Of a stretch of 64,000 nt of DNA, positions 8,917-16,787 are shown piece after piece. The stretch spans positions 1-64,000 of the forward strand of contig JBGVQS010000024.1 of the NCBI GenBank assembly GCA_045127595.1, in the 5' to 3' direction. A program made the translations under genes and the position numbers. Within the stretch, counting starts at the first letter, position 1; each line of letters starts with the position of its first letter. This stretch comes from Scatosoma sp045127595 (GTDB lineage: Bacteria; Bacillota; Clostridia; Christensenellales; Borkfalkiaceae). Under the pieces are notes generated by a model. It saw only the letters and a list, made by a program, of their open reading frames with translations, was not told the DNA's origin and did not search any database.

Positions 8917-9941
8917 TGAAGGACAACCCCTTTTTCGCCTTGGACCATTTTACCGATCACCGCGACTTCTTCGCCCGTCGATTGCAACGCCGCAACCGCC
9001 TTTTCTACGTTTTCAGGCGCAACGACAACCATCATGCCGATACCCATATTAAAGGTATTATAAATTTGTTCGTCCGTAATCCCAGCACGCTTTTGCATGA
9101 TTTTGAATACGGGGGGAACTTCATAAGAATTCTTTTGGATTTCCGCGCAAACCCCTTCGGGTAAAATTCTGGGTACGTTTTCAATAAAACCGCCGCCCGT
9201 AATATGCGCAATCCCTTTTACTTCTACTTGCTCGATTAAATTCAAAATACTCTTTACGTATATTCTCGTCGGTTTAAGCAATACTTCCGCCGCGCTCGCG
9301 CCGAGTTCTTCGTCGTAAGCTTCTAACGCCGCTTTATCGCTATCCCCGAACAGCTTTCTAACAAGGGAATATCCATTGGAATGTACCCCCGTCGATTTCA
9401 AACCGATAATCACGTCGCCGGGCTGAATATTTTTCCCGTTGATAACTTTCTTTTTATCGACGATACCAACCGCAAAGCCTGCAAGGTCGTATTCTCCGTC
9501 GGGATAAAAGCCTGGCATTTCCGCCGTTTCGCCGCCGATCAGCGCGCAGCCTGCCTGACGGCAACCTTCCGCAATTCCTTTTACGACGTCGGCTTCCGAT
9601 TCGGGATAAAGTCTGCCGCAAGCATAATAATCCAAGAAAAACAAGGGTTTTGCGCCCTGACAAACAATATCGTTTACGCACATAGCCACCGCGTCGATAC
9701 CGATCGTGTCGTGCTTTTCAAGCAAAAACGCGTATTTGAGCTTCGTACCAACCCCGTCCGTACCCGCAACGAGAACGGGTTCTTCCATCTTTTCCCCCGC
9801 AATCGAATAGAATCCGCCAAACGAACCCAAATCCCCGATTACGTTTTGATCGTACGTCGATTTTACGTGTTTTTTCATCAGTTCAACTGCTTTGTAGCCT
9901 CTCGTTACGTCAACGCCGCTGTCTTTATAAGAAATTGCCAT
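8913..9941 (-). CDS. purM: Phosphoribosylformylglycinamidine cyclo-ligase (AIR synthetase)
   Basis: About 342 residues. It closes the imidazole ring of AIR from FGAM with ATP. Motifs are SYKDSGVDVTRGYKAVELMKK-like at the N-terminus, AGTDGVGTKLKYA, IGGETAEMPGFY, GLKSTGVHSNGYSLVRK and AHITGGGFIENVPR. A TTG at 9956 would add five residues, but the GGAG site sits directly against it. The ATG at 9941 has a 9 nt spacer from the same GGAG and is the better start. The stop overlaps the purN start by 4 nt. Confidence 0.95.
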   Translation of the reverse strand: MAISYKDSGVDVTRGYKAVELMKKHVKSTYDQNVIGDLGSFGGFYSIAGEKMEEPVLVAGTDGVGTKLKYAFLLEKHDTIGIDAVAMCVNDIVCQGAKPLFFLDYYACGRLYPESEADVVKGIAEGCRQAGCALIGGETAEMPGFYPDGEYDLAGFAVGIVDKKKVINGKNIQPGDVIIGLKSTGVHSNGYSLVRKLFGDSDKAALEAYDEELGASAAEVLLKPTRIYVKSILNLIEQVEVKGIAHITGGGFIENVPRILPEGVCAEIQKNSYEVPPVFKIMQKRAGITDEQIYNTFNMGIGMMVVVAPENVEKAVAALQSTGEEVAVIGKMVQGEKGVVLQ

Positions 9942-9972
9942 AATATCATTCTCCAAATAAGTATTTTTTTAT

Positions 9973-11385
9973 TTAACGGTTATTTTCCGAAATTTTTTGA
10001 TCGTATTTATTCACGCTGGTAGCCGTCGGGGTTTCCGTGGGATAATCCCCGTCGAAGCACGCCGCGCAATAGCCCTTACATTTGCCGCTTGCCCCTAATT
10101 TGAACACGTCTTGTAAGGGCAAAAATCCTACCGAGTCCGCCCCAAAGATACGCGCCATTTCCTGCTCGGTATGATTGCAAGCAATCAAAACTTCTCTCGA
10201 TGCAATATCCGTTCCATAGTAGCAGGGATTCAAAAAGGCGGGTGCAGAAGAACGAACGTGAATCTCCGTTGCGCCTGCGTCGCGCAAGAGCTTTACCACG
10301 CGCGCCATCGTCGTTCCGCGAACGATGGAATCGTCTACCAAAATAACTCTCTTGCCCTTTACCGTTTCCACAACGGGATTGAGCTTTATTTTTACCTTAT
10401 CTTCCCGTACGTTTTGTCCCGGATCGATAAACGTTCTGCCGATATATTTATTTTTAATCAATCCCAGTCCGTAAGGAATCCCCGATTCTTCCGCGTAACC
10501 GATTGCCGCGTCTATTCCCGAATCGGGCGCGCCGATCACAACGTCCGCTTCCGTGGGATATGCTTTCGCCAAAAACGCCCCTGCGCGCTTTCTCGCCAAA
10601 TGCACCGAACAGCCTGCAATGACCGAATCGGGCCGAGCGGTATAAAGATATTCGAAAACGCACATTCTTTCAGGCTTTTCTCCGCAATGCTCCGAAATCG
10701 ATTTTAAGCCGTCTTTGGAAAATACTACAATTTCCCCCGGCAAGACGTCGCGTACAAAGTTTGCGCCTACGGAATTGAGTGCGCAGCTCTCGCTAGATAC
10801 CACGTATTCCCCGTCGTTACGCTGCCCGAAGCAAAGAGGGTGCAAACCGTTTTGATCGCGTACCGCAATCAGCTTTTGCGGCGACATTATAAGCAACGAA
10901 TACGCCCCTTTCAGTTTCGTCATCGCACGGCAAACCGCTTCTTCGATCGAGCCGCTAGAAATACGTTCCTTAATAATCACGGCGGAAATAATCTCCGCGT
11001 CGTTGCCCGTATGGAAAATCAAACCGTTGAGCTCCATTTCCCGTTTCAATTCCTGTCCGTTGACAAGCTTTCCGTCCATGGAAATCGCCATTCTGCCCTT
11101 GCTGTGATTGACCACGATCGGTTCCGCATTGATACGATCGCGCGTGTCCGACGTGCCGTAACGCACGTTCCCAAGCGCCATTTGCCCAAGCCCAAGCTCC
11201 TTTAAAACGCGGGGTGTGAACACGTCGTTGACGATTCCCGAATCCTTATAAACGTGGAAAAGTCCGTCGTCGTTGACCACGATCCCGCTCGACGCTTGTC
11301 CTCTATGCTGTAAGGCATACAGTCCGTAATACACGCTCGAAGCTACGTCCGCGGTTTCCGTCCCAAAAACACCGAATACTGCCAT
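9973..11385 (-). CDS. purF: Amidophosphoribosyltransferase with an atypical glutaminase domain
   Basis: 470 residues, matching PurF along its whole length. It makes phosphoribosylamine from PRPP in the committed step. The phosphoribosyltransferase part is intact: VILVDDSIVRGTTMARVV is the PRPP loop, with GLIKNKYIGRTFI. Cysteines placed like the Fe-S ligands of Bacillus PurF are also present (CVFEYLY, NPCYYG, CKGYCAAC). The glutaminase part is odd. The sequence begins MAVFGVFG where Bacillus has the N-terminal nucleophile CGVFG, and the conserved HNGN reads SMDGK. The start is firm (AAAGGAGAAAATATTT before ATG), so the Cys is truly absent here. It may use free ammonia or depend on another amidotransferase. 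Its position between purE and purM still argues for the standard role. Confidence 0.9.
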   Translation of the reverse strand: MAVFGVFGTETADVASSVYYGLYALQHRGQASSGIVVNDDGLFHVYKDSGIVNDVFTPRVLKELGLGQMALGNVRYGTSDTRDRINAEPIVVNHSKGRMAISMDGKLVNGQELKREMELNGLIFHTGNDAEIISAVIIKERISSGSIEEAVCRAMTKLKGAYSLLIMSPQKLIAVRDQNGLHPLCFGQRNDGEYVVSSESCALNSVGANFVRDVLPGEIVVFSKDGLKSISEHCGEKPERMCVFEYLYTARPDSVIAGCSVHLARKRAGAFLAKAYPTEADVVIGAPDSGIDAAIGYAEESGIPYGLGLIKNKYIGRTFIDPGQNVREDKVKIKLNPVVETVKGKRVILVDDSIVRGTTMARVVKLLRDAGATEIHVRSSAPAFLNPCYYGTDIASREVLIACNHTEQEMARIFGADSVGFLPLQDVFKLGASGKCKGYCAACFDGDYPTETPTATSVNKYDQKISENNR

Positions 11386-11409
11386 AAATATTTTCTCCTT
11401 TGGGGGTGC

Positions 11410-11898
11410 TTAAAGTAAGGTTTGCAAAGCTTCGTCGTCCGCGTTAATCTTTTCGCGCATAGCGAGCTTGTATGCGGCAATCTGTTTTTCAATTTCGGGA
11501 TACTTCACACCGAGAATTTGCAACGCAAGCAGCCCTGCGTTTTCTCCGCCGTTTACCCCGACCGTCGCAACAGGAATCCCCGACGGCATTTGTACGATAG
11601 AAAGCAAGCTATCCAAGCCCCCCATCATATCCGTTTTCACAGGCAAGCCGATGACGGGCAACGTCGTAAGCGCCGCAATAACGCCCCCTAAATGCGCCGC
11701 TTTACCCGCCGCGCAAATCAATACTTCGATACCGCGCTCTCTCGCAGTCGCCGCGTATTCGTGCGCTTCGTCGGGGGTACGGTGCGCGGAAATTACGCGA
11801 ACTTCCGTTTCTACCCCGAATTTTTTCAATACGGCTACCGCAGGCTTGACCACGTCAAAATCCGATTTACTGCCCATTAAAATACCAACCTTACTCAT
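11410..11898 (-). CDS. purE: N5-carboxyaminoimidazole ribonucleotide mutase
   Basis: 162 residues, class I PurE. It shows GILMGSKSDFDVVKPA at the N-terminus, VISAHRTPDEAHEYA with the substrate-contacting Ser-Ala-His, and AAGKAAHLGGVIAALTTLPVIGLP. These define the enzyme that moves the carboxylate from N5-CAIR to C4. It is the first gene of the purE-F-M-N-D-L run. No purK follows, so CO2 fixation must be done elsewhere or by a purK outside the window. A terminator-like hairpin lies about 35 nt before its start. Confidence 0.95.
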   Translation of the reverse strand: MSKVGILMGSKSDFDVVKPAVAVLKKFGVETEVRVISAHRTPDEAHEYAATARERGIEVLICAAGKAAHLGGVIAALTTLPVIGLPVKTDMMGGLDSLLSIVQMPSGIPVATVGVNGGENAGLLALQILGVKYPEIEKQIAAYKLAMREKINADDEALQTLL

Positions 11899-11924
11899 AC
11901 TTCATCTCCGTTTCAATCTTTAAA

Positions 11925-11962
11925 AAATCATAAAGGAGCACAACCGTTTTCGGTCGCACTCC
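11925..11962 (-). terminator. Attenuator-like hairpin before purE
   Basis: On the minus strand, GGAGTGCGACCG (11951-11962) pairs with CGGTTGTGCTCC (11935-11946) around AAAA, with some G-T pairs. TTTATGATTTTTT follows. It sits between the upstream promoter and purE, so it may end leader transcripts conditionally. No riboswitch aptamer that I recognise precedes it. Confidence 0.5.
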
Positions 11963-12046
11963 CTTAGTTTTTATTTCCTTTTTTTCTGAAAATTCCCGCA
12001 AAAAGGCGCTTTAACCCCTGCCATCGCTTTTCCTGTGAAAAACGCC

Positions 12047-12148
12047 CTAAAAAGGGATTGCGTTGCTTTCGTCGAAAATTTCTTCATAGTTCGTAGTTTC
12101 TCCGTACGCTCTGTGCTTTCTGCTACTATGTTCCCTACCCCTACTCAT
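12047..12148 (-). CDS. Possible 33-residue leaderless small protein in the purE leader
   Basis: An ATG at 12148 lies 9 nt after a strong TATAAT, so the transcript would start almost on it and there is no room for a ribosome binding site. The peptide starts MSRGREHSSRKHRAYG and ends EIFDESNAIPF, a charged composition that looks more protein-like than chance. The stop falls in the loop region of an AACGC...CCC/GGGCGTT hairpin followed by Ts. The alternative is that the whole 250 nt stretch is a noncoding purE leader or a small RNA. I do not recognise the peptide with certainty. Confidence 0.35.
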   Translation of the reverse strand: MSRGREHSSRKHRAYGETTNYEEIFDESNAIPF

Positions 12149-12157
12149 CCTATTTTT

Positions 12158-12186
12158 ATTATAACAAAAATAGATAAAAAAGGCAA
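12158..12186 (-). promoter_or_regulatory. Promoter of the purE leader / purine operon
   Basis: Minus strand -35 TTGCCT (12181-12186) and -10 TATAAT (12158-12163) with a 17 nt spacer. Transcription would begin near 12151, giving a ~250 nt leader before purE at 11898. Confidence 0.7.
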
Positions 12187-12335
12187 TCGTACGGCAAAAA
12201 TTTTCTCTAAAAAAACACTTTGTGAATTTTTCACAAAACAAATGATAATTTTGTGAATTTATGCAACGGAGAAATTTATAAACGCATACCTCATTTTAAA
12301 AGCAAATTGCGCATTTTTTTCTTAGCAAAATTGAC

Positions 12336-12354
12336 TCAACGCGTACCTGCCCCC
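12336..12354 (+). repeat. Dispersed motif copy, intergenic
   Basis: TCAACGCGTACCTGCCCCC. It lies just past the stop codon of the membrane protein gene at 12359-13321. It is one of the best matches to the window-wide consensus. Confidence 0.65.
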
Positions 12355-12358
12355 TGCT

Positions 12359-13321
12359 TTATGGCAATCCCCTTTCTTTTTCAAATCCGTTTTGCTGCAT
12401 TTTCTCTTTTAGTTTATCAGGCAAATTTGCCGTCTTGCAATAATAGACGACGTAGCCGCCCAACCAAACGAAAATTAAAATTTCGGAAAGAATTAGCAAA
12501 ATAATTTTCCATGCAAGGTGCAAATCCTTAAAAAATCCCTGTCCTTTTACAATGTGTCCGTCTACTCTTTCCCCGTCGATTTTCGCTCGGTAAACGTAAT
12601 TTCCATAAATTTTACTCTCGTGTAATACCAGCTCCGTTTCCTGTTTGTCCATTGTAATTAAACGGTTTTTCTCTGCGTTTGTTAAAATGAAAGCATTATG
12701 TTCCCGATCGATCACAGACAGCGTCGGCGCAAAATACACGTAGATGGAAAGCAATACCGTAACAGCACCAACCGCAAGCCCTGTAAAGGCGTTATAATGA
12801 TGTTGCATATTTTCGGAAAAGGTGGATAACAGCGCAATTTGTGCCGTCAAAATTGCCGTCATCGCGGAAATAAAGCTGATAATTTTAACGTCGCGGTAAA
12901 AATGTCCTTTTCGCTTGGTGCGAACGAGTCCGTAAACCGCGAACCCCATTTCCGTAAAGGCAATCGCCGCGACCAACACGGCTATTACGGGGGAATATTC
13001 CTTTGCGGGCGGTTTTTCAATCAGCTCGTACAGCATATAGAGCATATAAACCAGCCCCGCCGCAAACAAGCAAACGGAAATCACCGTATTTCGCCAAGCA
13101 AACGACCTCTTTTTACTGCGCACTCCAAATACGCATTGTAATTTTGCCGCCACGAGCAAAAGCCCAAATCCGCCTACCGCACACATAATATAATCGGAAA
13201 ATAACCCTATCGTCATTTTTCCAAGCGCTAAAAGCGTACTGCCTGCTATCATAAAGGGAGTACGAATCATCAGCTTTTCTTCATATGTATGTTTTCGGTA
13301 TTCACGGATCCAGTTTCTCAT
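12359..13321 (-). CDS. Membrane protein of unknown function
   Basis: 320 residues. The N-terminus is short, basic and cytosolic (RNWIREYRKHTYEEK). About six hydrophobic spans follow between residues 25 and 200 (for example IMCAVGGFGLLLVAA and NTVISVCLFAAGLVYML). A hydrophilic region of about 70 residues comes next, then one more span near 285 (IILLILSEILIFVWLGGYVVYY). No catalytic motif is evident and I do not recognise the family. It is transcribed away from the pur operon leader and toward it on the same strand, separate from the MATE gene by about 160 nt. Confidence 0.75.
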   Translation of the reverse strand: MRNWIREYRKHTYEEKLMIRTPFMIAGSTLLALGKMTIGLFSDYIMCAVGGFGLLLVAAKLQCVFGVRSKKRSFAWRNTVISVCLFAAGLVYMLYMLYELIEKPPAKEYSPVIAVLVAAIAFTEMGFAVYGLVRTKRKGHFYRDVKIISFISAMTAILTAQIALLSTFSENMQHHYNAFTGLAVGAVTVLLSIYVYFAPTLSVIDREHNAFILTNAEKNRLITMDKQETELVLHESKIYGNYVYRAKIDGERVDGHIVKGQGFFKDLHLAWKIILLILSEILIFVWLGGYVVYYCKTANLPDKLKEKMQQNGFEKERGLP

Positions 13322-13460
13322 AATTCGTCCTTGAAAATTTCTGCTATGCAGAAATTATACTCCCTCGATTTTTAAAAAATGTAAATCAAACGTTAAAATT
13401 TTGTAAATCCTTATTGCGAAATCTATCAAAAGGCGCTCAATTCCACGTAATAAAATTTGG

Positions 13461-13480
13461 GGGAGTCCATAAGGACTCCC
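13461..13480 (-). terminator. Terminator of the MATE transporter gene
   Basis: GGGAGTCC/GGACTCCC around a 4 nt loop, 2 nt past the stop codon at 13483. On the minus strand it is followed by a C-A-T-rich tail. Confidence 0.65.
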
Positions 13481-13482
13481 GT

Positions 13483-14811
13483 TTAATATTTGTATTTTTT
13501 TCGCAACGCAATCAGGAAAAGGACGGAAAAAGCCGCCGCCATCAATTCCGCTACCACGCAGGAATACCATATCCCGTCGATCCCAAATACGAGCGGCAAC
13601 AAAAGCACCGCCGCCACTTGAAACACCAATGTCCGCAAGAAAGAAAGCACCGCTGAAATCAAACCGTTATTGAGCGCGGTGAAAAAGGACGAACCAAAAA
13701 TCGCAATCCCCGTAAACAGAAAGGAAAAAGAAAAGATATAAAATCCACTTACCGTTAAATCGAGTAAATCCTTATCATAGCTGACAAAAATCAGCGAAAG
13801 CGGCTTTGCCAGCACCAACGCCGAAAAGAACATTATAATCGAAAAGACGGAAATAATAAATAGGCTTTTTTTACGTAAATTCTTCAATTCCGCATAATTT
13901 TTTGCGCCAAAATGATAACTTACCACGGGCGCAAGCCCGACAACGTAACCGATAAACATGGAAATAAAGATAAAATTGACGTACATCAACACGCCGTATG
14001 CGGCTACGCCGTCTTCCCCTGCAAAGCGCATTAGTTGCATATTATACAACATTCCCACAAGCGACATGGAAACATTCGCTAAAAGCTCCGACGAGCCGTT
14101 CGTACAGGTTTTAAACAAGGATTTTCCGTCGAATTCCGTCTTTCCTAAATGCAAAAGAGAGCTGTTTTTTCTAAAAAAGTACAAGAGCGGAACAACACCG
14201 CCGACCACTTGGCTGAGCGCGGTTGCAACAGCCGCTCCGACGAGTCCCCATCCAAACGCACCGACGAACAATCCATCCAAAAGGATATTCGTAATCCCTG
14301 CGCCCGCCGTTACCCAAAGCCCCGTTTGCGGTTTTTCAGCCGCCACGAAAAAGCTTTGAAATTCGTATTGTAGCATACACGCAGGCAAAGCGATTAAAAT
14401 GATTCTGCCATACACTACGCAATCATCCAAAAGCCGCCCTTCCGCACCCAACGCTTTCGTAATAGGGCGAATAAATACTATGCCTAACACCGCGACGAGC
14501 ACCCCAAGCGCAACCGTAACGTATATGAGCAAGGAAAAAATTCGGTTTGCTTTTTCCCGATTCCCTTCCCCCATGGTCTTAGATACAAGCGCACTGCCGC
14601 CCGTACCGAACATAAACCCAAATGCACCGAGAATCATCAAAAAGGGCGTAATGAAATTTACCGCCGCAAAGGGAGTTTTTCCTGCAAAATTCGATACGAA
14701 AAAGCCGTCCACTACACCATAGATAGACGTAAATACCATCATCACGATTGACGGAAAGGTAAATTTTAATAATTTTTTATAGGTAAAATGATCGGAAAGC
14801 TGTATTTTCAT
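13483..14811 (-). CDS. MATE family efflux transporter
   Basis: About 442 residues with twelve predicted membrane spans in two homologous halves. The first half is recognisable from KLLKFTFPSIVMMVFTSIYG, DGFFVSNFAG and AVNFITPFLMILGAFGFMFG. These are MATE/MepA-like segments with the usual Asp in the first helix region. MATE proteins export drugs or metabolites using Na+ or H+ gradients; the substrate here is unknown. A TTG at 14826 could add five residues, but ATG 14811 with AGG about 8 nt upstream is the likelier start. Confidence 0.85.
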   Translation of the reverse strand: MKIQLSDHFTYKKLLKFTFPSIVMMVFTSIYGVVDGFFVSNFAGKTPFAAVNFITPFLMILGAFGFMFGTGGSALVSKTMGEGNREKANRIFSLLIYVTVALGVLVAVLGIVFIRPITKALGAEGRLLDDCVVYGRIILIALPACMLQYEFQSFFVAAEKPQTGLWVTAGAGITNILLDGLFVGAFGWGLVGAAVATALSQVVGGVVPLLYFFRKNSSLLHLGKTEFDGKSLFKTCTNGSSELLANVSMSLVGMLYNMQLMRFAGEDGVAAYGVLMYVNFIFISMFIGYVVGLAPVVSYHFGAKNYAELKNLRKKSLFIISVFSIIMFFSALVLAKPLSLIFVSYDKDLLDLTVSGFYIFSFSFLFTGIAIFGSSFFTALNNGLISAVLSFLRTLVFQVAAVLLLPLVFGIDGIWYSCVVAELMAAAFSVLFLIALRKKYKY

Positions 14812-14938
14812 TTCTATAACCTGCAATTGTAAAAAAACAGCGTTTTTTTACGCCAAAGAATATTATACCGATATAAAGAATAATGTCAAGGATTTTAAAG
14901 GAAAAAACGGAGTTTTTCTTACCTGCCGCATAATAAAA

Positions 14939-14959
14939 CAACGGAGAAATTCCCCGTTG
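14939..14959 (-). terminator. Terminator of tdk
   Basis: Minus-strand CAACGGGGA/TCTCCGTTG hairpin followed by TTTTATTA, just past the tdk stop. Confidence 0.7.
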
Positions 14960-14976
14960 CTTTCCGCTGTTCTTTT

Positions 14977-15555
14977 TTATTTCTCCTGCGCGGCAATCGC
15001 ATTTTTCCAACAGCTATGACACATAGCCGTATAGGAATCGTTCCCACCCAACATAATTTGTCCACCTTGCGTAACAATTTTGCCGTTCTCGTCAATACGC
15101 GCATTCACGATCGCTTTTTTTCCGCAAGTGCAAATCGTCTTAATTTCCGTGATGGAATCGGCAACTTCAAACAGTCTGCTGCTTCCCACGAACATTTTCG
15201 TTAAGAAATCCGTTCTTAAACCGTAGCAAAGCACGGGAATATCCAGCTCGTCCACGATTTTGCGGAGTTGATCGATTTGCGCGGAAGTCAAAAATTGACA
15301 TTCGTCGGCAATAATCACGTGGTAATCGGTATGTTTTTTAAATTCTTCAAAAATATCCTTATCGGACGTAATGATTTCGGCTTTCGCTTCCAAGCCGATA
15401 CGCGAACGAACCGCCGCCGCACCGTCTCGCACGTCAATGGACGGCTTTATCAGCCAAACTTTCATGCCGCGTTCTTCGTAATTGAATTTGGTAATCAAGG
15501 CATTTGCCGTTTTCGACGATCCCATTGCGCCGTATTTAAAATATAATTTTGCCAC
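14977..15555 (-). CDS. tdk: Thymidine kinase, TK1 type
   Basis: About 192 residues. It phosphorylates thymidine for salvage. The Walker A variant is YFKYGAMGSSKTANAL. It continues with WLIKPSIDVRDG, IIADECQFLT (Walker B region) and the zinc lasso cysteines in CTCGKKA and CHSC. A TTG at 15576 would add seven residues. The GTG at 15555 is preceded by AAAGGAGAAAAAC with a 6 nt spacer and is the better start. It is monocistronic with its own terminator. Confidence 0.93.
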   Translation of the reverse strand: MAKLYFKYGAMGSSKTANALITKFNYEERGMKVWLIKPSIDVRDGAAAVRSRIGLEAKAEIITSDKDIFEEFKKHTDYHVIIADECQFLTSAQIDQLRKIVDELDIPVLCYGLRTDFLTKMFVGSSRLFEVADSITEIKTICTCGKKAIVNARIDENGKIVTQGGQIMLGGNDSYTAMCHSCWKNAIAAQEK

Positions 15556-15696
15556 GTTTTTCTCCTTTGTAATCAAGCTTTTGTTTTTCCAACCCCAACG
15601 TATAAAATTATAGCATACTTTTCCTTTTTTTGCAAGGCAATTTTTTGATTTTGTTAGAGATAATTTTCCCTTTTAGTACAGATTAAGTGTATCCAT

Positions 15697-15728
15697 GATA
15701 GAACCAAGTCAATCCTTCATCCGCACCA
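15697..15728 (+). repeat. 32 nt direct repeat beyond tRNA-Leu, distal copy
   Basis: A 32 nt stretch starting GATAGAACCAAGTC and ending ATCCGCACCA is identical to 15853-15884. Its last part is the inverse of the tRNA-Leu tail (CATCCGCACCA in + orientation). A hairpin GCACCCC...GGGG follows at about 15738-15757. Confidence 0.85.
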
Positions 15729-15773
15729 CGCAAAAACGCACCCCACAAATGGGGGGCTCGCATTTTACCGTGA

Positions 15774-15853
15774 TGAAGGGTATCTCCGATACTCCGCAAA
15801 CGGAGTCCTCTCGGAGAGTGTCGTCGGGCTTTTGCCCTCCTCGCGCGAACCCG
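15774..15853 (-). repeat. Split T-arm copy of tRNA-Leu with a 65 nt insert
   Basis: Read on the minus strand, CGGGTTCG (15846-15853) copies the 5' half of the tRNA-Leu T-arm, and CCCTTCATC (down to about 15772) copies the 3' half. Between them lies a 65 nt insert starting CGCGAGGAGGGC, containing CGACGACACT and several tiny hairpins (for example ACTCCG/CGGAGT and GGGC/GCCC). The same layout is found after tRNA-Ser and tRNA-Gln. It is not a functional tRNA, since the acceptor and anticodon arms are missing. Confidence 0.75.
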
Positions 15854-15932
15854 ATAGAACCAAGTCAATCCTTCATCCGCACCAACGAAAAAAGCACCCC
15901 AGAAAAGGGGTGCTCGTTGGTGCGGATGAAGG
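15853..15932. repeat. Inverted tRNA-Leu tail around a terminator
   Basis: 15870-15888 is the exact 19 nt inverse of 15914-15932. The latter covers the last bases of tRNA-Leu plus CCA and three trailing bases. The arms enclose a GCACCCC/GGGGTGC hairpin with a T run that ends the tRNA transcript. The left arm belongs to the second 32 nt repeat (15853-15884). Confidence 0.85.
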
Positions 15933-16000
15933 GACTCGAACCCATATGGTCTCCCACAGGAACCTGAAACCTGCGCGTCTGCCAGTTTCGCCACATCCGC
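15918..16000 (-). tRNA. tRNA-Leu (anticodon CAG)
   Basis: Minus-strand class II tRNA with acceptor GCGGATG/CATCCGC, discriminator A and encoded CCA. The D-arm is TGGCGAAACTGGCAGACGCG, typical of tRNA-Leu. The anticodon loop TTCAGGT gives CAG. The variable arm is long, followed by GGGTTCGAGTCCC. Two stem positions look mismatched (31-39 and one T-stem pair), worth checking with a tRNA finder. Confidence 0.88.
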
Positions 16001-16087
16001 CCACGTCGGGCGTTTTTTAATTTTTACACGGTGAAAACGTAACACCGAGACGGGCAATTAAGCTGATCCGTATTATTAAAAACGCGT

Positions 16088-16786
16088 TCAGATAAATCTT
16101 ACTTCCGTTTTTTGTAATGTTCCGTCCTTACGCTCTATCTTCCACGACTTGCCGCCGCTTGATAAACTTCCAACAATCTCCCCGTCCTCTATCACGAGCG
16201 CGGAATCGTCTTCTATCCCGTAAGCACAATCGAAATTATAACACACAATTTTATCAAAGTCAAGCATTCTTGCGCCATAATGCGGAGAAATTATTCCATT
16301 TATCCAGCCTAACCCTTTAAACATGCCGTATTTTTTACCGTTTTCGTCTTCTAACGAATCGGTATATACGTCCGAGAACCAACAAATCCCGCCTGCCGAC
16401 AAGCCCGCAATAATTACACCGCGCTCGTATGCGTCTTTGATTAGCGGCAACAACCCCGTTTTATTCCAACTTTCAATCATAAAAACGGTATCGCCGCCAC
16501 CTACGTAAATCATATCCGCTTTCTCGAATTTGGCTTTCATCTTCTCCAAATCCACTTCTTTAAAAACGGAAAGCGCAACGTCCGTTTTGATATTAAACAG
16601 CCCTGTATAAACTTTATGAAAGGTATTGTAATAAGGCATAAAATCATGGCTTGCCGTAGGAATAAAAAGCGCGTTTGCGCGGTTCTCCCCCGCGTGTTCT
16701 TTGGCAAGCGCCGCAAGATATTCGTCTATTTTTAACGTAGTCCTTTCGCGGAGCTCTCCCCCGCCGATCGCAATAATTCGCTTCAT
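16088..16786 (-). CDS. Peptidase E-like protein (S51 family)
   Basis: 232 residues. It has the class I glutaminase-like fold of family S51 dipeptidases, with IIAIGGGELRE at the start, YVGGGDTVFMIE, and the nucleophile Ser in AGLSAGGICWFSD near residue 132. ISPHYG supplies the likely His. Relatives either cut Asp-X dipeptides (PepE) or act on cyanophycin. The short length fits PepE-like proteins, but the substrate cannot be set from sequence. It starts 1 nt after the upp stop on the same strand, so it is probably co-transcribed with upp. Confidence 0.82.
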   Translation of the reverse strand: MKRIIAIGGGELRERTTLKIDEYLAALAKEHAGENRANALFIPTASHDFMPYYNTFHKVYTGLFNIKTDVALSVFKEVDLEKMKAKFEKADMIYVGGGDTVFMIESWNKTGLLPLIKDAYERGVIIAGLSAGGICWFSDVYTDSLEDENGKKYGMFKGLGWINGIISPHYGARMLDFDKIVCYNFDCAYGIEDDSALVIEDGEIVGSLSSGGKSWKIERKDGTLQKTEVRFI

Positions 16787-16787
16787 A

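Noticed and set aside
11899..12190. Purine, ZTP or T-box riboswitch upstream of purE, or a 6S RNA
   Set aside because: None of the conserved cores of these classes could be found by eye; only a promoter and hairpins are supported.
12336..12354. Dispersed motif as sequencing adapter or assembly artefact
   Set aside because: Copies differ from each other and are in frame within conserved genes such as addA, addB and folA, which an adapter would disrupt.
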